Below are positions 35,413-44,028 of a DNA stretch of 64,000 nucleotides, piece after piece (the first letter of the stretch is position 1; each line of letters begins with the position of its first letter). A model generated the notes under the pieces. That model was not told the origin of the DNA. It worked only from the letters and a program-made list of their open reading frames with translations, and ran no database searches. Origin of the DNA: Burkholderiaceae bacterium (GTDB lineage: Bacteria; Pseudomonadota; Gammaproteobacteria; Burkholderiales; Burkholderiaceae_C); assembly GCA_017848435.1 (NCBI GenBank), contig JAFEHU010000021.1, forward strand, positions 124,001-188,000, given 5' to 3'. The translations under genes and the position numbers were made by a program.

Positions 35413-36204
35413 ATGCGCTTTGATGTCATCACGCTGTTTCCCGAACTGTTCGCGCCCTTCCTGACGAGTGGCGTGACGCGGCGCGCCTACAGCACGGGCC
35501 AGGTGGATGTGCGGCTGTGGAACCTGCGCGATTTTGCCGACGGCAACTACCGTCGTGTGGACGACCGGCCTTTTGGTGGTGGGCCCGGCATGGTGATGAT
35601 GGCCGAGCCTCTGGCGCAGTGCCTGCGCACGGTGCGCGCCGAGCGTGCCGATGCCGCCCCGGCGGTGCTGTTCTCCCCGATCGGTCGCCGGCTCGACCAC
35701 GCTGGCGTGGTGGCGTGGTCCGCCAGTGCGGGTGCGGTGCTGGTCTGCGGGCGCTACGAAGGCATCGACCAGCGTTTCATTGATCGGTACATCGATGTGC
35801 AGGTCAGCCTGGGCGATTTCGTGCTCTCCGGCGGTGAAATCGCCGCGATGGCCTTGCTGGACGCGGTGGCGCGGCTGCAGCCCGGTGTGCTCAACGACCA
35901 GGACAGCCACCAGCTGGACAGCTTCAACCCTGCGCTCGACGGCTTGCTGGATTGCCCGCATTACACCCGGCCCGACAGCTGGGGCCCGCCCGGCGACGAC
36001 GTGCGTGTGCCCGACGTGCTGATGTCGGGCCACCATGCACAGATCGAAAGCTGGCGGCGCCAGCAACGGCTCAGCCTGACCGCCACGCACCGGCCCGACC
36101 TGATTGCGGCGGCCCGCGCGGCCGGTCGCCTCAGCGCCCAGGAAGAGTCATTTTTGACCGGTCTGGCACAAACCGGCATCAAAGTCGACAACAGCTTGTT
36201 ATAA
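35413..36204 (+). CDS. trmD: tRNA (guanine-N1-)-methyltransferase
   Basis: 263 aa; makes m1G37 in tRNAs reading CCN, CUN and CGG codons. SPOUT-fold motifs MRFDVITLFPELF, DDRPFGGGPGMVMM, CGRYEGIDQRF and GDFVLSGGEIAAM form the trefoil knot that binds S-adenosylmethionine. A TAGCAT box ends 6 bases before the ATG, so it may also be transcribed separately as a leaderless mRNA. The final codons contain a TATAAT that may serve rplS. Confidence 0.97.
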   Translation: MRFDVITLFPELFAPFLTSGVTRRAYSTGQVDVRLWNLRDFADGNYRRVDDRPFGGGPGMVMMAEPLAQCLRTVRAERADAAPAVLFSPIGRRLDHAGVVAWSASAGAVLVCGRYEGIDQRFIDRYIDVQVSLGDFVLSGGEIAAMALLDAVARLQPGVLNDQDSHQLDSFNPALDGLLDCPHYTRPDSWGPPGDDVRVPDVLMSGHHAQIESWRRQQRLSLTATHRPDLIAAARAAGRLSAQEESFLTGLAQTGIKVDNSLL

Positions 36205-36205
36205 T
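36200..36205 (+). promoter_or_regulatory. TATAAT at the end of trmD, possible rplS promoter
   Basis: A perfect -10 hexamer overlapping the trmD stop codon, 101 bases before rplS. No clear -35. Suggests rplS can be transcribed independently of trmD. Confidence 0.4.
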
Positions 36206-36306
36206 CATGGGCTTTTCGATCCTCTGGCCGGCCGCCGGACTGCTGTGACTTGTCATACCGCAGACTGGCCTTTTGTGTAGCGCGGACAAGATCGCACGAG
36301 GAAACC

Positions 36307-36693
36307 ATGAACCTGATCGAAACTCTTGAGCAAGAAGAAATTGCCAAGCTGGGCAAAAAGATTCCCGACTTCGCCCCTGGCGATACCGTCATTGTGAACG
36401 TCAGTGTGGTCGAAGGCACGCGCAAGCGCGTTCAGGCCTACGAAGGCGTCGTGATTGCCAAGCGCAACCGTGGTCTGAACAGCGGCTTCATTGTCCGCAA
36501 GATCTCCAACGGCGAAGGCGTCGAGCGCACCTTCCAGACCTACAGCCCGCTGATCGCCAGCATTGAAGTCAAGCGCCGCGGTGACGTCCGCCGCGCCAAG
36601 CTGTACTACCTGCGTGACCGCAGCGGCAAGTCGGCGCGCATCAAGGAAAAGCTCACCGCCCGCGCGCCCAAGGCATCGGTGGCCGCAGCCTGA
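36307..36693 (+). CDS. rplS: 50S ribosomal protein L19
   Basis: 128 aa. [40 protein letters not shown] and [20 protein letters not shown] are L19 signatures; [27 protein letters not shown] completes the domain. GAGGAAACC precedes ATG 36307. Last gene of the operon with a strong terminator behind it. Confidence 0.98.
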   Translation: MNLIETLEQEEIAKLGKKIPDFAPGDTVIVNVSVVEGTRKRVQAYEGVVIAKRNRGLNSGFIVRKISNGEGVERTFQTYSPLIASIEVKRRGDVRRAKLYYLRDRSGKSARIKEKLTARAPKASVAAA

Positions 36694-36710
36694 TCTGCCC
36701 CAGCCCTGGC

Positions 36711-36748
36711 AAAAGCCGCTACAACGCAGTTGTGGCGGCTTTTTTTTG
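36711..36748 (+). terminator. Intrinsic terminator of the rpsP-rplS operon
   Basis: Stem AAAGCCGC-t-ACAAC / GTTGT-g-GCGGCTTT with a GCA loop and a run of eight T. Lies 18 bases after the rplS stop. Confidence 0.95.
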
Positions 36749-36775
36749 CCCATTCTGGCCGCTCAACGCCTCCCC

Positions 36776-37477
36776 ATGACCCTGCCACCACCTTCCAGAC
36801 CGCCGAACTTTGACCCGCGCCAGGTCCCGGTGCTGGGGACCGACGCCCACTGGCCGGCCGTGGCGTTCGAGCAGTTGGTGCCCGACGCCTTGCGCGCGCG
36901 CTTCCAGAACCCGCCCGACTGGCAACCCGAGGTGTTGTCTGAAAAAAGCTTCACCGAACGTTCACCGGCCCATGCGGCTGTGCTGGTGCCGCTGGTGCTG
37001 CGCGGCCCCTGCCGCGACCAACCCACGGTGCTGTTGACCGAGCGCGCCACGCACCTGAACAACCACTCCGGTCAAATCGCATTCCCTGGCGGCAAAGCCG
37101 ACCCGGGCGATGCCGACGCCACCGCCACCGCGCTGCGCGAGGCGCACGAAGAGGTCGGGCTGGACCACCGTCTGGTGCAGGTGATAGGTCAGTTGCCGGT
37201 CTACACCACCGGCAGCGCTTTCATTGTCACGCCAGTGGTGGCACTGGTGGCGCCCGAGCACCGTTTGCGGCCCGACCCGAATGAGGTGGCCGATGTTTTT
37301 GAGGTACCGCTGGCCTTCCTGATGGACCCGGCCAACCACCGCCGCCACGTGGTGGACTGGGGTGGCCACCAGCGCGAATGGTTCTCCATGCCCTACCAGG
37401 ACGGCGTGCAGGAGCGCTTCATCTGGGGGGCCACCGCTGGCATGCTGCGCAACCTCTACCGGCTGCTGAGTGCCTGA
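36776..37477 (+). CDS. Nudix hydrolase, CoA pyrophosphatase (NudL-like)
   Basis: 233 aa. The Nudix box is GGKADPGDADATATALREAH with EEVGL following (about residues 102-126). It is preceded by the NudL/CoA-type motif LLTERATHLNNHSGQIAFPG, which marks coenzyme A pyrophosphatases. C-terminal FIWGATAGMLRNLYRLL is also typical. Start ATG 36776 lies just after the terminator of the ribosomal operon. Confidence 0.92.
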   Translation: MTLPPPSRPPNFDPRQVPVLGTDAHWPAVAFEQLVPDALRARFQNPPDWQPEVLSEKSFTERSPAHAAVLVPLVLRGPCRDQPTVLLTERATHLNNHSGQIAFPGGKADPGDADATATALREAHEEVGLDHRLVQVIGQLPVYTTGSAFIVTPVVALVAPEHRLRPDPNEVADVFEVPLAFLMDPANHRRHVVDWGGHQREWFSMPYQDGVQERFIWGATAGMLRNLYRLLSA

Positions 37478-37519
37478 ACTCTGTCGGCGGGCCGGCGCCG
37501 GCCCGCTATCATCGGCCCC

Positions 37520-38488
37520 ATGAGTTTTCTGGCAATACTGTTTGCACTGCTGATTGAGCAGGTCAGGCCACTGGCCCCGGGCAACCCGATCCACAGCACG
37601 TTGCGCGGCTGGAGCATGGCGGTCAGCCGCAACATTGACACTGGCGATGCGCCCCATGGCTGGGTCGCCTGGGCGTTGGCGGTGGGCGTGCCCACGGTGG
37701 TGGCTGCTGGCATCCACCTGGCGCTGGTCTGGACACTGGGCTATGTCGCGGCGCTGCTGTGGAGCGTGGCGGTGCTGTACGCCTGCCTGGGATTTCGCCA
37801 GTTCAGCCACTATTTCACCGACATCCGCGATGCGCTGGACGAAGGCAACGAAGACGGCGCACGCAACTTGCTGGCGCGCTGGCAGCAGGTGGACGCGAGC
37901 GAACTGCCGCGCCGCGAGATCGTGCGGCACGTGATCGAATACTCGGTGCTGGCCGCGCACCGCCATGTGTTTGGCGTGATCGCCTGGTACGTGCTGCTGG
38001 CGGTCCTGGGCTTGGGGCCGGCCGGTGCGGTGTTGTTCCGCATGAGCGAGTTTGTCGGTCGTTACTGGAAATACAAGAGCCTGGCGCAACACATGCCGGT
38101 CAGCGCCGCGCTGCACGAAGCGGCCGCCAAGGCCTGGCTGGTGATCGACTGGTTGCCCGCACGCATCACGGCCGTGGGTTTTGCGGTGGTTGGCAGCTTT
38201 GAGGACGCGATCGATGGCTGGCGCAACCATGCCCAGCAGTTTCCCAACGACAACGATGGCGTGATCCTGGCGGCCACCTCGGGCGCCGTGAATGTGCGCC
38301 TTGGCGGGGAGGCCTTGCGCACCGCACTGGCCACTGGCACCGCACCGGGTGCTGGCGACACCGAGTCCACACCGGGCCGCGAGCCCGAGCCGGGCCACCT
38401 GCGCAGCGTGGTCGGCCTGGTCTGGCGCACGGTGGTGATGTGGATGGTGCTGCTGGCCCTGCTCACCCTGGCCCGCTTGATCGGTTGA
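37520..38488 (+). CDS. CobD/CbiB family membrane protein
   Basis: 322 aa related to adenosylcobinamide-phosphate synthase (CobD/CbiB), with four or five membrane helices: LALAVGVPTVVAAGIHLALV, ALLWSVAVLYACLGF, VFGVIAWYVLLAVLGLG and a C-terminal VVMWMVLLALLTLARLI. Family blocks such as QFSHYFTDIRDALDEG and GAVNVRLGGEAL are visible. No cobalamin genes are nearby, and in Burkholderiales this stand-alone paralogue is widespread, so the biosynthetic role should not be assumed. TATCAT ends 7 bases before the ATG. Confidence 0.82.
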   Translation: MSFLAILFALLIEQVRPLAPGNPIHSTLRGWSMAVSRNIDTGDAPHGWVAWALAVGVPTVVAAGIHLALVWTLGYVAALLWSVAVLYACLGFRQFSHYFTDIRDALDEGNEDGARNLLARWQQVDASELPRREIVRHVIEYSVLAAHRHVFGVIAWYVLLAVLGLGPAGAVLFRMSEFVGRYWKYKSLAQHMPVSAALHEAAAKAWLVIDWLPARITAVGFAVVGSFEDAIDGWRNHAQQFPNDNDGVILAATSGAVNVRLGGEALRTALATGTAPGAGDTESTPGREPEPGHLRSVVGLVWRTVVMWMVLLALLTLARLIG

Positions 38489-38503
38489 CGCTGCTCCGCA
38501 GGC

Positions 38504-39451
38504 TCAGTAGCGGGTCTGCGACAGCTCGGCAAACAACTCGTTGTATATCCGGTAGCGCGATTCGCTGATGCGGCCAACGCCTGCGGCGCTGCCCACATGG
38601 GCGGTCACTGCGCAGTCGGGTTCCTGGCGGTGGGTGCAGTTGTAGAAGCGGCAGTTGCCCGCGTGCGCCTTGAAGTCGGGCATGCAACCGGCCAGTTGCA
38701 TCGGCTCGATGTGGTGCAGCCCGAACTCCTGAAACCCCGGTGAATCGATCAGCGCCGTGCTGCGCGCGGCATCGACCCAGTACCAGGTGGTGCGGGTGGT
38801 GGTGTGTTTGCCCGAATTCAAGGCCTGCGAAATTTCGTTGGTCAGCACCTGCGCGCCCGGTACCAGTCGGTTGATCAGGGTGCTCTTGCCAGCGCCCGAA
38901 GGGCCCAGCACCAGCGTGGTTTTGCCCGCCAGCGCGGTCTGCAACGCGGCGTTCACGTCGGTGCGTGCCACGCCACTGGCCGTGGCGGGCTCCAGCGCCA
39001 GCGGCAACACGGTGTAGCCCATCTGCCGGTAGGGGGCCAGCCGCTGCCAGGCACGGTCAAACGGTTCGCCCAGGTCACTTTTGTTCAGCGCGATCAGTGG
39101 GGTGATGCGTTCTGCTTCGGCCGCGATCAACGCGCGTGAGAGCTGGCTTTCAGAAAACTCCGGCTCGGCCGCGATCAGCACCAGCACCTGGTCGAGGTTG
39201 GCCGCAAACGACTTGGTGCGGATTTCGTCCTGCCGGTAAAACAGGTTGCGGCGCGGCTCCAGGCGTTCGATCGTGCCTTCGTCTTCGCTGGCTTGCCAGA
39301 GCACCTGGTCGCCCACCACCGCCTGGCTTTTTTTGCCCCGCGGGTGGCAGATCAGGCGTTCGCCGGCAGCGTTCTCGACCAGAAAGTGGCGGCCATAGCT
39401 GGCCACCACACGTCCTGGTTGCAGCCCCGGTTGGAGCTTGTGTGCGCTCAT
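38504..39451 (-). CDS. rsgA: Ribosome small-subunit-dependent GTPase RsgA
   Basis: 315-aa circularly permuted GTPase for late 30S assembly. OB fold first (GRVVASYGRHFLVENAAGERL), then G4 NKSD, G5, G1 GPSGAGKST, G2 TTTR and G3 DSPGFQEFGL. The C-terminal zinc motif is Cys-x4-Cys/His/Cys type (CRFYNCTHRQEPDC). Follows phhB by 9 bases on the minus strand. Convergent with the CobD-like gene. Confidence 0.97.
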   Translation of the reverse strand: MSAHKLQPGLQPGRVVASYGRHFLVENAAGERLICHPRGKKSQAVVGDQVLWQASEDEGTIERLEPRRNLFYRQDEIRTKSFAANLDQVLVLIAAEPEFSESQLSRALIAAEAERITPLIALNKSDLGEPFDRAWQRLAPYRQMGYTVLPLALEPATASGVARTDVNAALQTALAGKTTLVLGPSGAGKSTLINRLVPGAQVLTNEISQALNSGKHTTTRTTWYWVDAARSTALIDSPGFQEFGLHHIEPMQLAGCMPDFKAHAGNCRFYNCTHRQEPDCAVTAHVGSAAGVGRISESRYRIYNELFAELSQTRY

Positions 39452-39460
39452 GGGCGTGCC

Positions 39461-39796
39461 TCAGGCCAACAGTGCATCAACCTGGGCCGCGCAGTCGAAG
39501 TCGGTGCTGGAAATGCCCGCCACGTCGTGGGTGTTGAAGCGCACCACGCAGCGGTTGTAGTGCACCTGCAACTCGGGGTGGTGGTCGTGGCGGTGGGCGA
39601 TGAAGGCCACCGCGTTCACGAACGCCAGTGTCTCGAAGTAGTTGGCAAAAGAGAAGCGTTTTTCAATTGCCACCGCCGCGCCGTCACCGGTCAGGTGCCA
39701 GCCGTCCAGGGCCGCCAGGCGGGTGACGACTTCTGTGGCGCTCAGGGCGCGGCGCGTCTGTGTGGCCCAGTTCCGGGTGGTGAGTGCAGAACTCAT
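39461..39796 (-). CDS. phhB: Pterin-4a-carbinolamine dehydratase
   Basis: 111 aa. Recycles the 4a-hydroxy pterin formed by aromatic amino-acid hydroxylases. The catalytic motif is FIAHRHDHHPELQV with three active-site His, and GWHLTGDGAAVAIEKRFSFANYFETLAFVNAVA is the standard core. No phenylalanine hydroxylase is in the window. Its start overlaps the M48 protease stop by 4 bases. Confidence 0.94.
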   Translation of the reverse strand: MSSALTTRNWATQTRRALSATEVVTRLAALDGWHLTGDGAAVAIEKRFSFANYFETLAFVNAVAFIAHRHDHHPELQVHYNRCVVRFNTHDVAGISSTDFDCAAQVDALLA

Positions 39797-41088
39797 GCGG
39801 GCAGTGCTTGACCGGTCATGCGCGCCAGCCGCTCGGAAGCGGGTGGGTGTGAGTAGTAGAACTTCACGAACAGCGGGTCGGGCGTCAAGGTGGACGCGTT
39901 GTCTTCGTAAAGTTTCAACAGTGCGGTAGACAGGTCGTGTCCGCTGGTCTGGCTGACGGCGTAGGCGTCGGCTTCAAACTCGTGCTGGCGCGACAGCTGT
40001 GCCCACAGCGGCGAGACGAAGAAACTGAACACCGGGATGGCCAGCATGAACAACAACAGCGCCAGCGCGTCGTTGGGTGTGTCGTTCAGGTTGGGGTTCA
40101 CGCCTAGCCCGGCGTAAAACCAGGCCTGGGTGGAGAGCCAGCCCAGCAGCGCGAAGCCCAGCAGGCTCATGGCGAACATGCCAGCGATGCGTTTGACAAC
40201 GTGTTTGTGCTTGAAGTGGCCCAGCTCATGGGCCAGCACCGCGTCCACCTCGCCAGGGGAGAGTTTGGCCAGCAAGGTGTCGTAAAACACCACCCGCTTG
40301 GCAGCGCCAAAGCCGGTGAAGTAGGCGTTGGCGTGGGCGCTGCGGCGGCTGCCATCCATCACGAACAGGCCCTTGGCGGTGAAGCCGCAGCGCTGCATGA
40401 GTGCGGTCACGCGGGTGCGAAGGGTCTCGTCGTCCAGCGGTTTGAACTGGTTGAACAACGGGGCAATGAAGGTGGGGTAGAGCCACAGCAGCAGCAGGTT
40501 GAAACCCATCCAGGCCGCCCATGCCCACAGCCACCAGGCACCGCCAGCGGACCCCATCAGCCACAGCACCAGCGCGGCGATGGGCAGGCCCACCAAACCG
40601 CCAACCACCACCGACTTGACCAGGTCGGCCAGCCAGAGTGCCGGTGTGGTTTTGTTGAAGCCGAAGCGGGCCTCCAGCACAAAGGTTCGGTACAGCGTGA
40701 AAGGCAAATCCAGCAGGCCACCCACGAGGGCGAACGCGGCCAGCAGCACCAGCTGTGAGACCAGTGGTGCCGTGTCCGGCCCCAGCACCGCGAGCACGGC
40801 CTGGTTCAATGCCCCCAGGCCACCCAGCAGCGTCCAGCCCAGCAGCACGGCGGTGCCAAAGGCCATTTCCAGCAGGCCCAAGCGGGACTTGGCGAGGGTG
40901 TAGGCGGCGGCTTTCTGGTGGGCCGCGAGGCCCACGGTGCCGGCGAACGCAGCAGGCACGGCGTTGCGGTGACGTGCCACATGGCGCATCTGTCGGCTGG
41001 CGAGCCACAGGCGGGTCAGCAGGCTGATGGTGACCGCAGCCGCGAACAGGCTGGCCATCAAGAGGGGGGCGGGCAGGGTGTCTTGCAT
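39793..41088 (-). CDS. M48 family zinc metalloprotease (Ste24/HtpX-like)
   Basis: 431-aa polytopic membrane protease of the CAAX-prenyl-protease-1 type. The zinc motif is HELGH (His about 287) followed by FKHKH and the third ligand in the EFEADAYAV segment. Membrane helices at the N-terminus (LLMASLFAAAVTISLLTRLWL), around 70-240, and two after the zinc site. N-terminal domain RHRNAVPAAFAGTVGLAAHQKAAAYT matches Ste24 proteins of betaproteobacteria. Start ATG 41088 chosen; upstream in-frame ATGs enter the orn promoter region. Probably membrane-protein quality control. Confidence 0.9.
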   Translation of the reverse strand: MQDTLPAPLLMASLFAAAVTISLLTRLWLASRQMRHVARHRNAVPAAFAGTVGLAAHQKAAAYTLAKSRLGLLEMAFGTAVLLGWTLLGGLGALNQAVLAVLGPDTAPLVSQLVLLAAFALVGGLLDLPFTLYRTFVLEARFGFNKTTPALWLADLVKSVVVGGLVGLPIAALVLWLMGSAGGAWWLWAWAAWMGFNLLLLWLYPTFIAPLFNQFKPLDDETLRTRVTALMQRCGFTAKGLFVMDGSRRSAHANAYFTGFGAAKRVVFYDTLLAKLSPGEVDAVLAHELGHFKHKHVVKRIAGMFAMSLLGFALLGWLSTQAWFYAGLGVNPNLNDTPNDALALLLFMLAIPVFSFFVSPLWAQLSRQHEFEADAYAVSQTSGHDLSTALLKLYEDNASTLTPDPLFVKFYYSHPPASERLARMTGQALPA

Positions 41089-41182
41089 GTGGGGCGAGTT
41101 TAAGGCAACGTTGAATGAGTCCGCGCCGTGCATGGCGGGGACTTGTTCAGCGTTGCCATAGCCATCAGCGACAATTCCGGCC

Positions 41183-41752
41183 ATGACCGATGCCATCACC
41201 CCACTGACCAAATCCGAACACAACCTGGTTTGGCTTGACTGCGAAATGACCGGCCTCGACCCGGAAAAAGAACGCCTGATCGAAATTGCGGTTGTCGTGA
41301 CCGGTCCGCACCTGAGCCCACGCGTCGAAGGGCCGGTGCTGGTGATCCACCAGACCAACGCCCAGCTCGACCAGATGGACGCCTGGAACAAGGGCACCCA
41401 TGGCAAAAGCGGCCTGATCGACAAGGTGCGTGCGTCCACCCTCGACGAGGCCGCGGCCGAGGCGCAGTTGCTGGCCTTCCTGGCGGCCTATGTGCCGAAA
41501 AACACCACGCCGATGTGCGGCAACTCGATTGGCCAGGACCGCCGTTTCTTGGTGAAGTACATGCCCAGGCTGGAGGCGTTTTTCCACTACCGCAACCTGG
41601 ACGTGAGCACCCTGAAGGAACTGGCCAAACGCTGGCGGCCCGAGGTGGCCAGTGCCTTCAAGAAGCAGCAAAGCCACACCGCGCTGGCCGATGTGCACGA
41701 GTCGATCGACGAACTGGTGCACTACCGCGAACACTTCCTGAAAATGGGGTGA
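41183..41752 (+). CDS. orn: Oligoribonuclease
   Basis: 189-aa DEDDh 3'-5' exonuclease that finishes RNA decay by cutting diribonucleotides, including pGpG from c-di-GMP breakdown. [20 protein letters not shown] contains the first D and [27 protein letters not shown] complete the set. GACAAT ends 7 bases before the ATG with no ribosome-binding site. Relevant here because a c-di-GMP riboswitch lies 2 kb downstream. Confidence 0.97.
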   Translation: MTDAITPLTKSEHNLVWLDCEMTGLDPEKERLIEIAVVVTGPHLSPRVEGPVLVIHQTNAQLDQMDAWNKGTHGKSGLIDKVRASTLDEAAAEAQLLAFLAAYVPKNTTPMCGNSIGQDRRFLVKYMPRLEAFFHYRNLDVSTLKELAKRWRPEVASAFKKQQSHTALADVHESIDELVHYREHFLKMG

Positions 41753-41965
41753 TTGGTAAAAACCCGAATCCGTGCCATAATCTGCGGCTGTGCTCAAAAC
41801 AAGCACATTTGTGCATCTCCCTTCACACATTTGACTCTCGCAGAAGAGTCACTGCGCGGCCCACGCCGCGTTAGCTTCGTTTGATGGTTGATGTTTTTTA
41901 ACCATTGACGAGGCATCGGCTGCTCCGGAATCTTCCGGTGTACTGGGCCGTCGTGTGAGAAACCT
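41753..41965 (+). promoter_or_regulatory. Promoter and structured 5' leader of the DEAD-box helicase gene
   Basis: TTGGTA (41753-41758), 17-bp spacer and CATAAT (41776-41781) form a sigma-70 promoter that begins one base after the orn stop. The predicted 175-nt leader holds five successive hairpins: GTGCT/AGCAC (41790-41806), TGACTCT/AGAGTCA (41832-41851), CGCGGC/GCCGCG (41855-41870), ATGGTT/AACCAT (41884-41905) and CCGGA/TCCGG (41925-41938). Long structured leaders are common on RNA helicase genes induced by cold or autoregulated. Confidence 0.65.
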
Positions 41966-43699
41966 ATGACTGACACTTTTGACGTGACAGGCGACCTGTC
42001 GCTTGCCGATTCTTCTTCCACCGAATTGACGCTGGACGTGGCGCTGCCCACCGAGCCCAACGGTTTCGTGAAATTGGGCCTGGCGCCCGAGCTGCTGCAA
42101 GCCGTGGCCGACCTCGGCTACACCGAACCCACCACGGTGCAGCTGCAGTGCATTCCCCGCGCCATGGCGCTGGAAAGCGCCGACGGCAAAGCCGCCGGCT
42201 TCAGCGACCTGATGGTCTCGAGCCAGACCGGCAGCGGCAAGACCGCCGCCTTCCTGCTGCCCGTGCTGCACACCCTGCTGAGCCAGCAGGCCGCCGCCGA
42301 AGCCAAGGAAAAAGCAGACTTCGAGGCCGCTTGCGCCGACGCCATCGCCAAGGGCGAAGCCCCGCCCAAGCGCGCCAAACGCAAAGACCCGACCTCCTCG
42401 CGCAATTTCAAGGCCGCCACCCCCGGCGCCCTGGTGCTGTGCCCGACGCGCGAACTGGCCCAGCAGGTGGCCAACGACGCGATTGACCTGGTGCGCCATT
42501 GCCGCGGCCTGCGGATTGCCAATGTGGTCGGCGGCATGCCCTACCAGTTGCAGATCGCCAAGCTGCAAAACGCCGACCTCGTGGTCGCCACACCCGGCCG
42601 TTTGCTCGACCTGCAGCGCTCGATGCAGTTGAAGCTCGACCAGGTGCAGTTCCTCGTGGTGGACGAAGCCGACCGCATGCTCGACCTCGGTTTTGCCGAC
42701 GACCTGGCCGAAGTCAACCAGCTCACCATCCAGCGCCGCCAGACCATGATGTTCAGCGCGACCTTCGCGCCGCGCATCCAGCAGTTGGCCGCCCGCGTGA
42801 TGCGCGAACCCCAGCGTGTGCAGATCGACTCGCCGACGGAAAAGCACGCCAACATCAAGCAGGTGCTGTTCTGGGCCGACAACGCCCAGCACAAACGCAA
42901 GCTGCTCGACCACTGGCTGCGCGACACCACCATCAACCAGGCGATCATTTTTGCCAGCACCCAGATCGAGTGCGACGGCCTGGCCAATGACCTGCAGCAA
43001 GAGGGCTTTGACGCGGTGGCGCTGCACGGTGCCCTGAACCAGGGCCTGCGCAACCGCCGCCTGATGGCGCTGCGCAACGGCCAGGTGCAGTTTTTGGTGG
43101 CCACCGACGTGGCTGCCCGTGGCATTGACGTGCCCACCATCACCCACGTCTTCAACTTCGGCCTGCCGATGAAGGCCGAGGACTACACCCACCGCATTGG
43201 CCGCACCGGCCGTGCCGGCCGCGACGGCCTGGCCGTCACGTTTGCCGAAATGCGCGACCGCCGCAAGATTTTCGACATCGAGGCCTACACCCGCCAGCCG
43301 TTCAAGGCCGAGACCGTGTCCGGCATGGAGCCACAGCAACGCGCCCCGCAAGGGGGTGGTGGCCGTGGTGACTTTGGCGGTGGCCGTGGCGGCCAGCGCG
43401 ATTACGGCCCACGCGACCGCAAATTTGGCCCTGGTGGCGGTGCCCCGCGCGGCGGTTTCGGCGGTGGCGGCTTTGGTGGCCACCGTGGCGACCGCGCGCC
43501 TTTTGCCGGTGACCGTTTCGGTGGCGACCGTTTTGCCGGCCGCCCCGACGGTGGCGCGCCACGTGGCGCCGAGTTCGCCGACCGCCGCGGTGACTTCGCC
43601 CGACCGTCCGGTCCGCGCCCCGCTCCAGCGGGCAAGGTGTTCACTCCCCGTGGTGACCTGCCTCGCCGCCCGGCCAAGCCCAAATTCGAACGGCGTTGA
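41966..43699 (+). CDS. DEAD-box ATP-dependent RNA helicase with RGG-rich tail
   Basis: 577 aa. Q motif GYTEPTTVQLQCIPRAM, Walker A SSQTGSGKTAAF, PTRELAQQ, DEAD in VVDEADRMLDLGF, SAT in MMFSATFAPR, ARGIDVPTITHV and HRIGRTGRAGRDG. A hydrophilic insert (about residues 110-150: EAKEKADFEAACADAIAKGE...KRAKRKDPTSSRNFK) separates motif I from Ia and is common in betaproteobacterial RhlE/DeaD-like enzymes. The last 120 residues are Gly/Arg-rich (GGGGRGDFGGGRGGQRDYG), an unstructured RNA-binding tail. Likely role in ribosome assembly or RNA decay at low temperature. Ends in a strong terminator. Confidence 0.93.
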   Translation: MTDTFDVTGDLSLADSSSTELTLDVALPTEPNGFVKLGLAPELLQAVADLGYTEPTTVQLQCIPRAMALESADGKAAGFSDLMVSSQTGSGKTAAFLLPVLHTLLSQQAAAEAKEKADFEAACADAIAKGEAPPKRAKRKDPTSSRNFKAATPGALVLCPTRELAQQVANDAIDLVRHCRGLRIANVVGGMPYQLQIAKLQNADLVVATPGRLLDLQRSMQLKLDQVQFLVVDEADRMLDLGFADDLAEVNQLTIQRRQTMMFSATFAPRIQQLAARVMREPQRVQIDSPTEKHANIKQVLFWADNAQHKRKLLDHWLRDTTINQAIIFASTQIECDGLANDLQQEGFDAVALHGALNQGLRNRRLMALRNGQVQFLVATDVAARGIDVPTITHVFNFGLPMKAEDYTHRIGRTGRAGRDGLAVTFAEMRDRRKIFDIEAYTRQPFKAETVSGMEPQQRAPQGGGGRGDFGGGRGGQRDYGPRDRKFGPGGGAPRGGFGGGGFGGHRGDRAPFAGDRFGGDRFAGRPDGGAPRGAEFADRRGDFARPSGPRPAPAGKVFTPRGDLPRRPAKPKFERR

Positions 43700-43741
43700 C
43701 CTGGCAAGCGCTGGCTGCGCCAGCGCGTTCGCCCAATCCCT

Positions 43742-43778
43742 GACCACGGCCTTGCTCTGCAAGGCCGTGGTCGTTTCT
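43742..43778 (+). terminator. Intrinsic terminator after the DEAD-box gene
   Basis: Perfect 14-bp stem (GACCACGGCCTTGC / GCAAGGCCGTGGTC) with a TCT loop, followed by GTTTCT. 42 bases after the stop codon; it isolates the following riboswitch transcript. Confidence 0.9.
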
Positions 43779-43805
43779 GGCATGAACAGATTGCGTTGTG
43801 TTCCC

Positions 43806-43832
43806 TCAGGTCTTGCGGCCAGCCGCCGATAA
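43806..43832 (+). promoter_or_regulatory. Candidate sigma-28 (FliA) promoter
   Basis: TCAGGTCT, 11-bp spacer, GCCGATAA. The -10 is a perfect match to the FliA consensus GCCGATAA, the -35 matches 5 of 8 of TAAAGTTT and the spacing is exact. A start near 43839 puts the riboswitch aptamer about 40 bases into the transcript. Confidence 0.6.
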
Positions 43833-43879
43833 GGAAATGAGGTGGCGGGCTGCGTGTCGGTGTGACGCGCGGTGTGCCA

Positions 43880-43971
43880 CCGGTTTCACGAGGGCAAACC
43901 CGCCGAAAGGCGGGGACGCAAAGCCTCCGGCCTACAGCACGCCAGTGCCACGGTAGCGGGGTTGCCAACGG
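43880..43971 (+). ncRNA. Cyclic di-GMP-I (GEMM-I) riboswitch aptamer
   Basis: Contains GGGCAAACC, a CGCC-GAAA-GGCG tetraloop hairpin (P2), then GACGCAAAGCCTCCGGCCTA, a variable P3 hairpin (GCAC/GTGC) and CGGTAGCGGGGTTGCC. These are the conserved positions of the GEMM-I class, including the GNRA tetraloop and the ligand-pocket bases. P1 is formed by CCGGTT (43880-43885) and AACGG (43967-43971). It lies upstream of the S53 lipoprotein peptidase, with a terminator between them. Confidence 0.93.
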
Positions 43972-43981
43972 CCTGCTGTGC

Positions 43982-44018
43982 GGGCCGGTGTGTGGGCGGC
44001 CCTCGGTCTTCTTTTTTG
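43982..44018 (+). terminator. Terminator of the c-di-GMP riboswitch expression platform
   Basis: GGGCCG / CGGCCC stem (43982-43987, 43997-44002) followed by a pyrimidine tract ending in six T (44012-44017), directly before GGAG. An alternative pairing of CGGCC (43969-43973) with GGCCG (43983-43987) would block both P1 and this terminator. So ligand binding should favour termination (an OFF switch). Confidence 0.75.
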
Positions 44019-44028
44019 GAGTACCGCC

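Noticed and set aside
37520..38488. A cobalamin biosynthesis locus based on the CobD/CbiB-like gene
   Set aside because: No other cob/cbi gene and no cobalamin riboswitch are nearby; the gene is a stand-alone family member.
43978..44028. GTG 43978 as the start of the S53 peptidase
   Set aside because: It lies inside the terminator stem of the riboswitch and has no ribosome-binding site; TTG 44029 has GGAG at good spacing and gives a normal lipoprotein signal.
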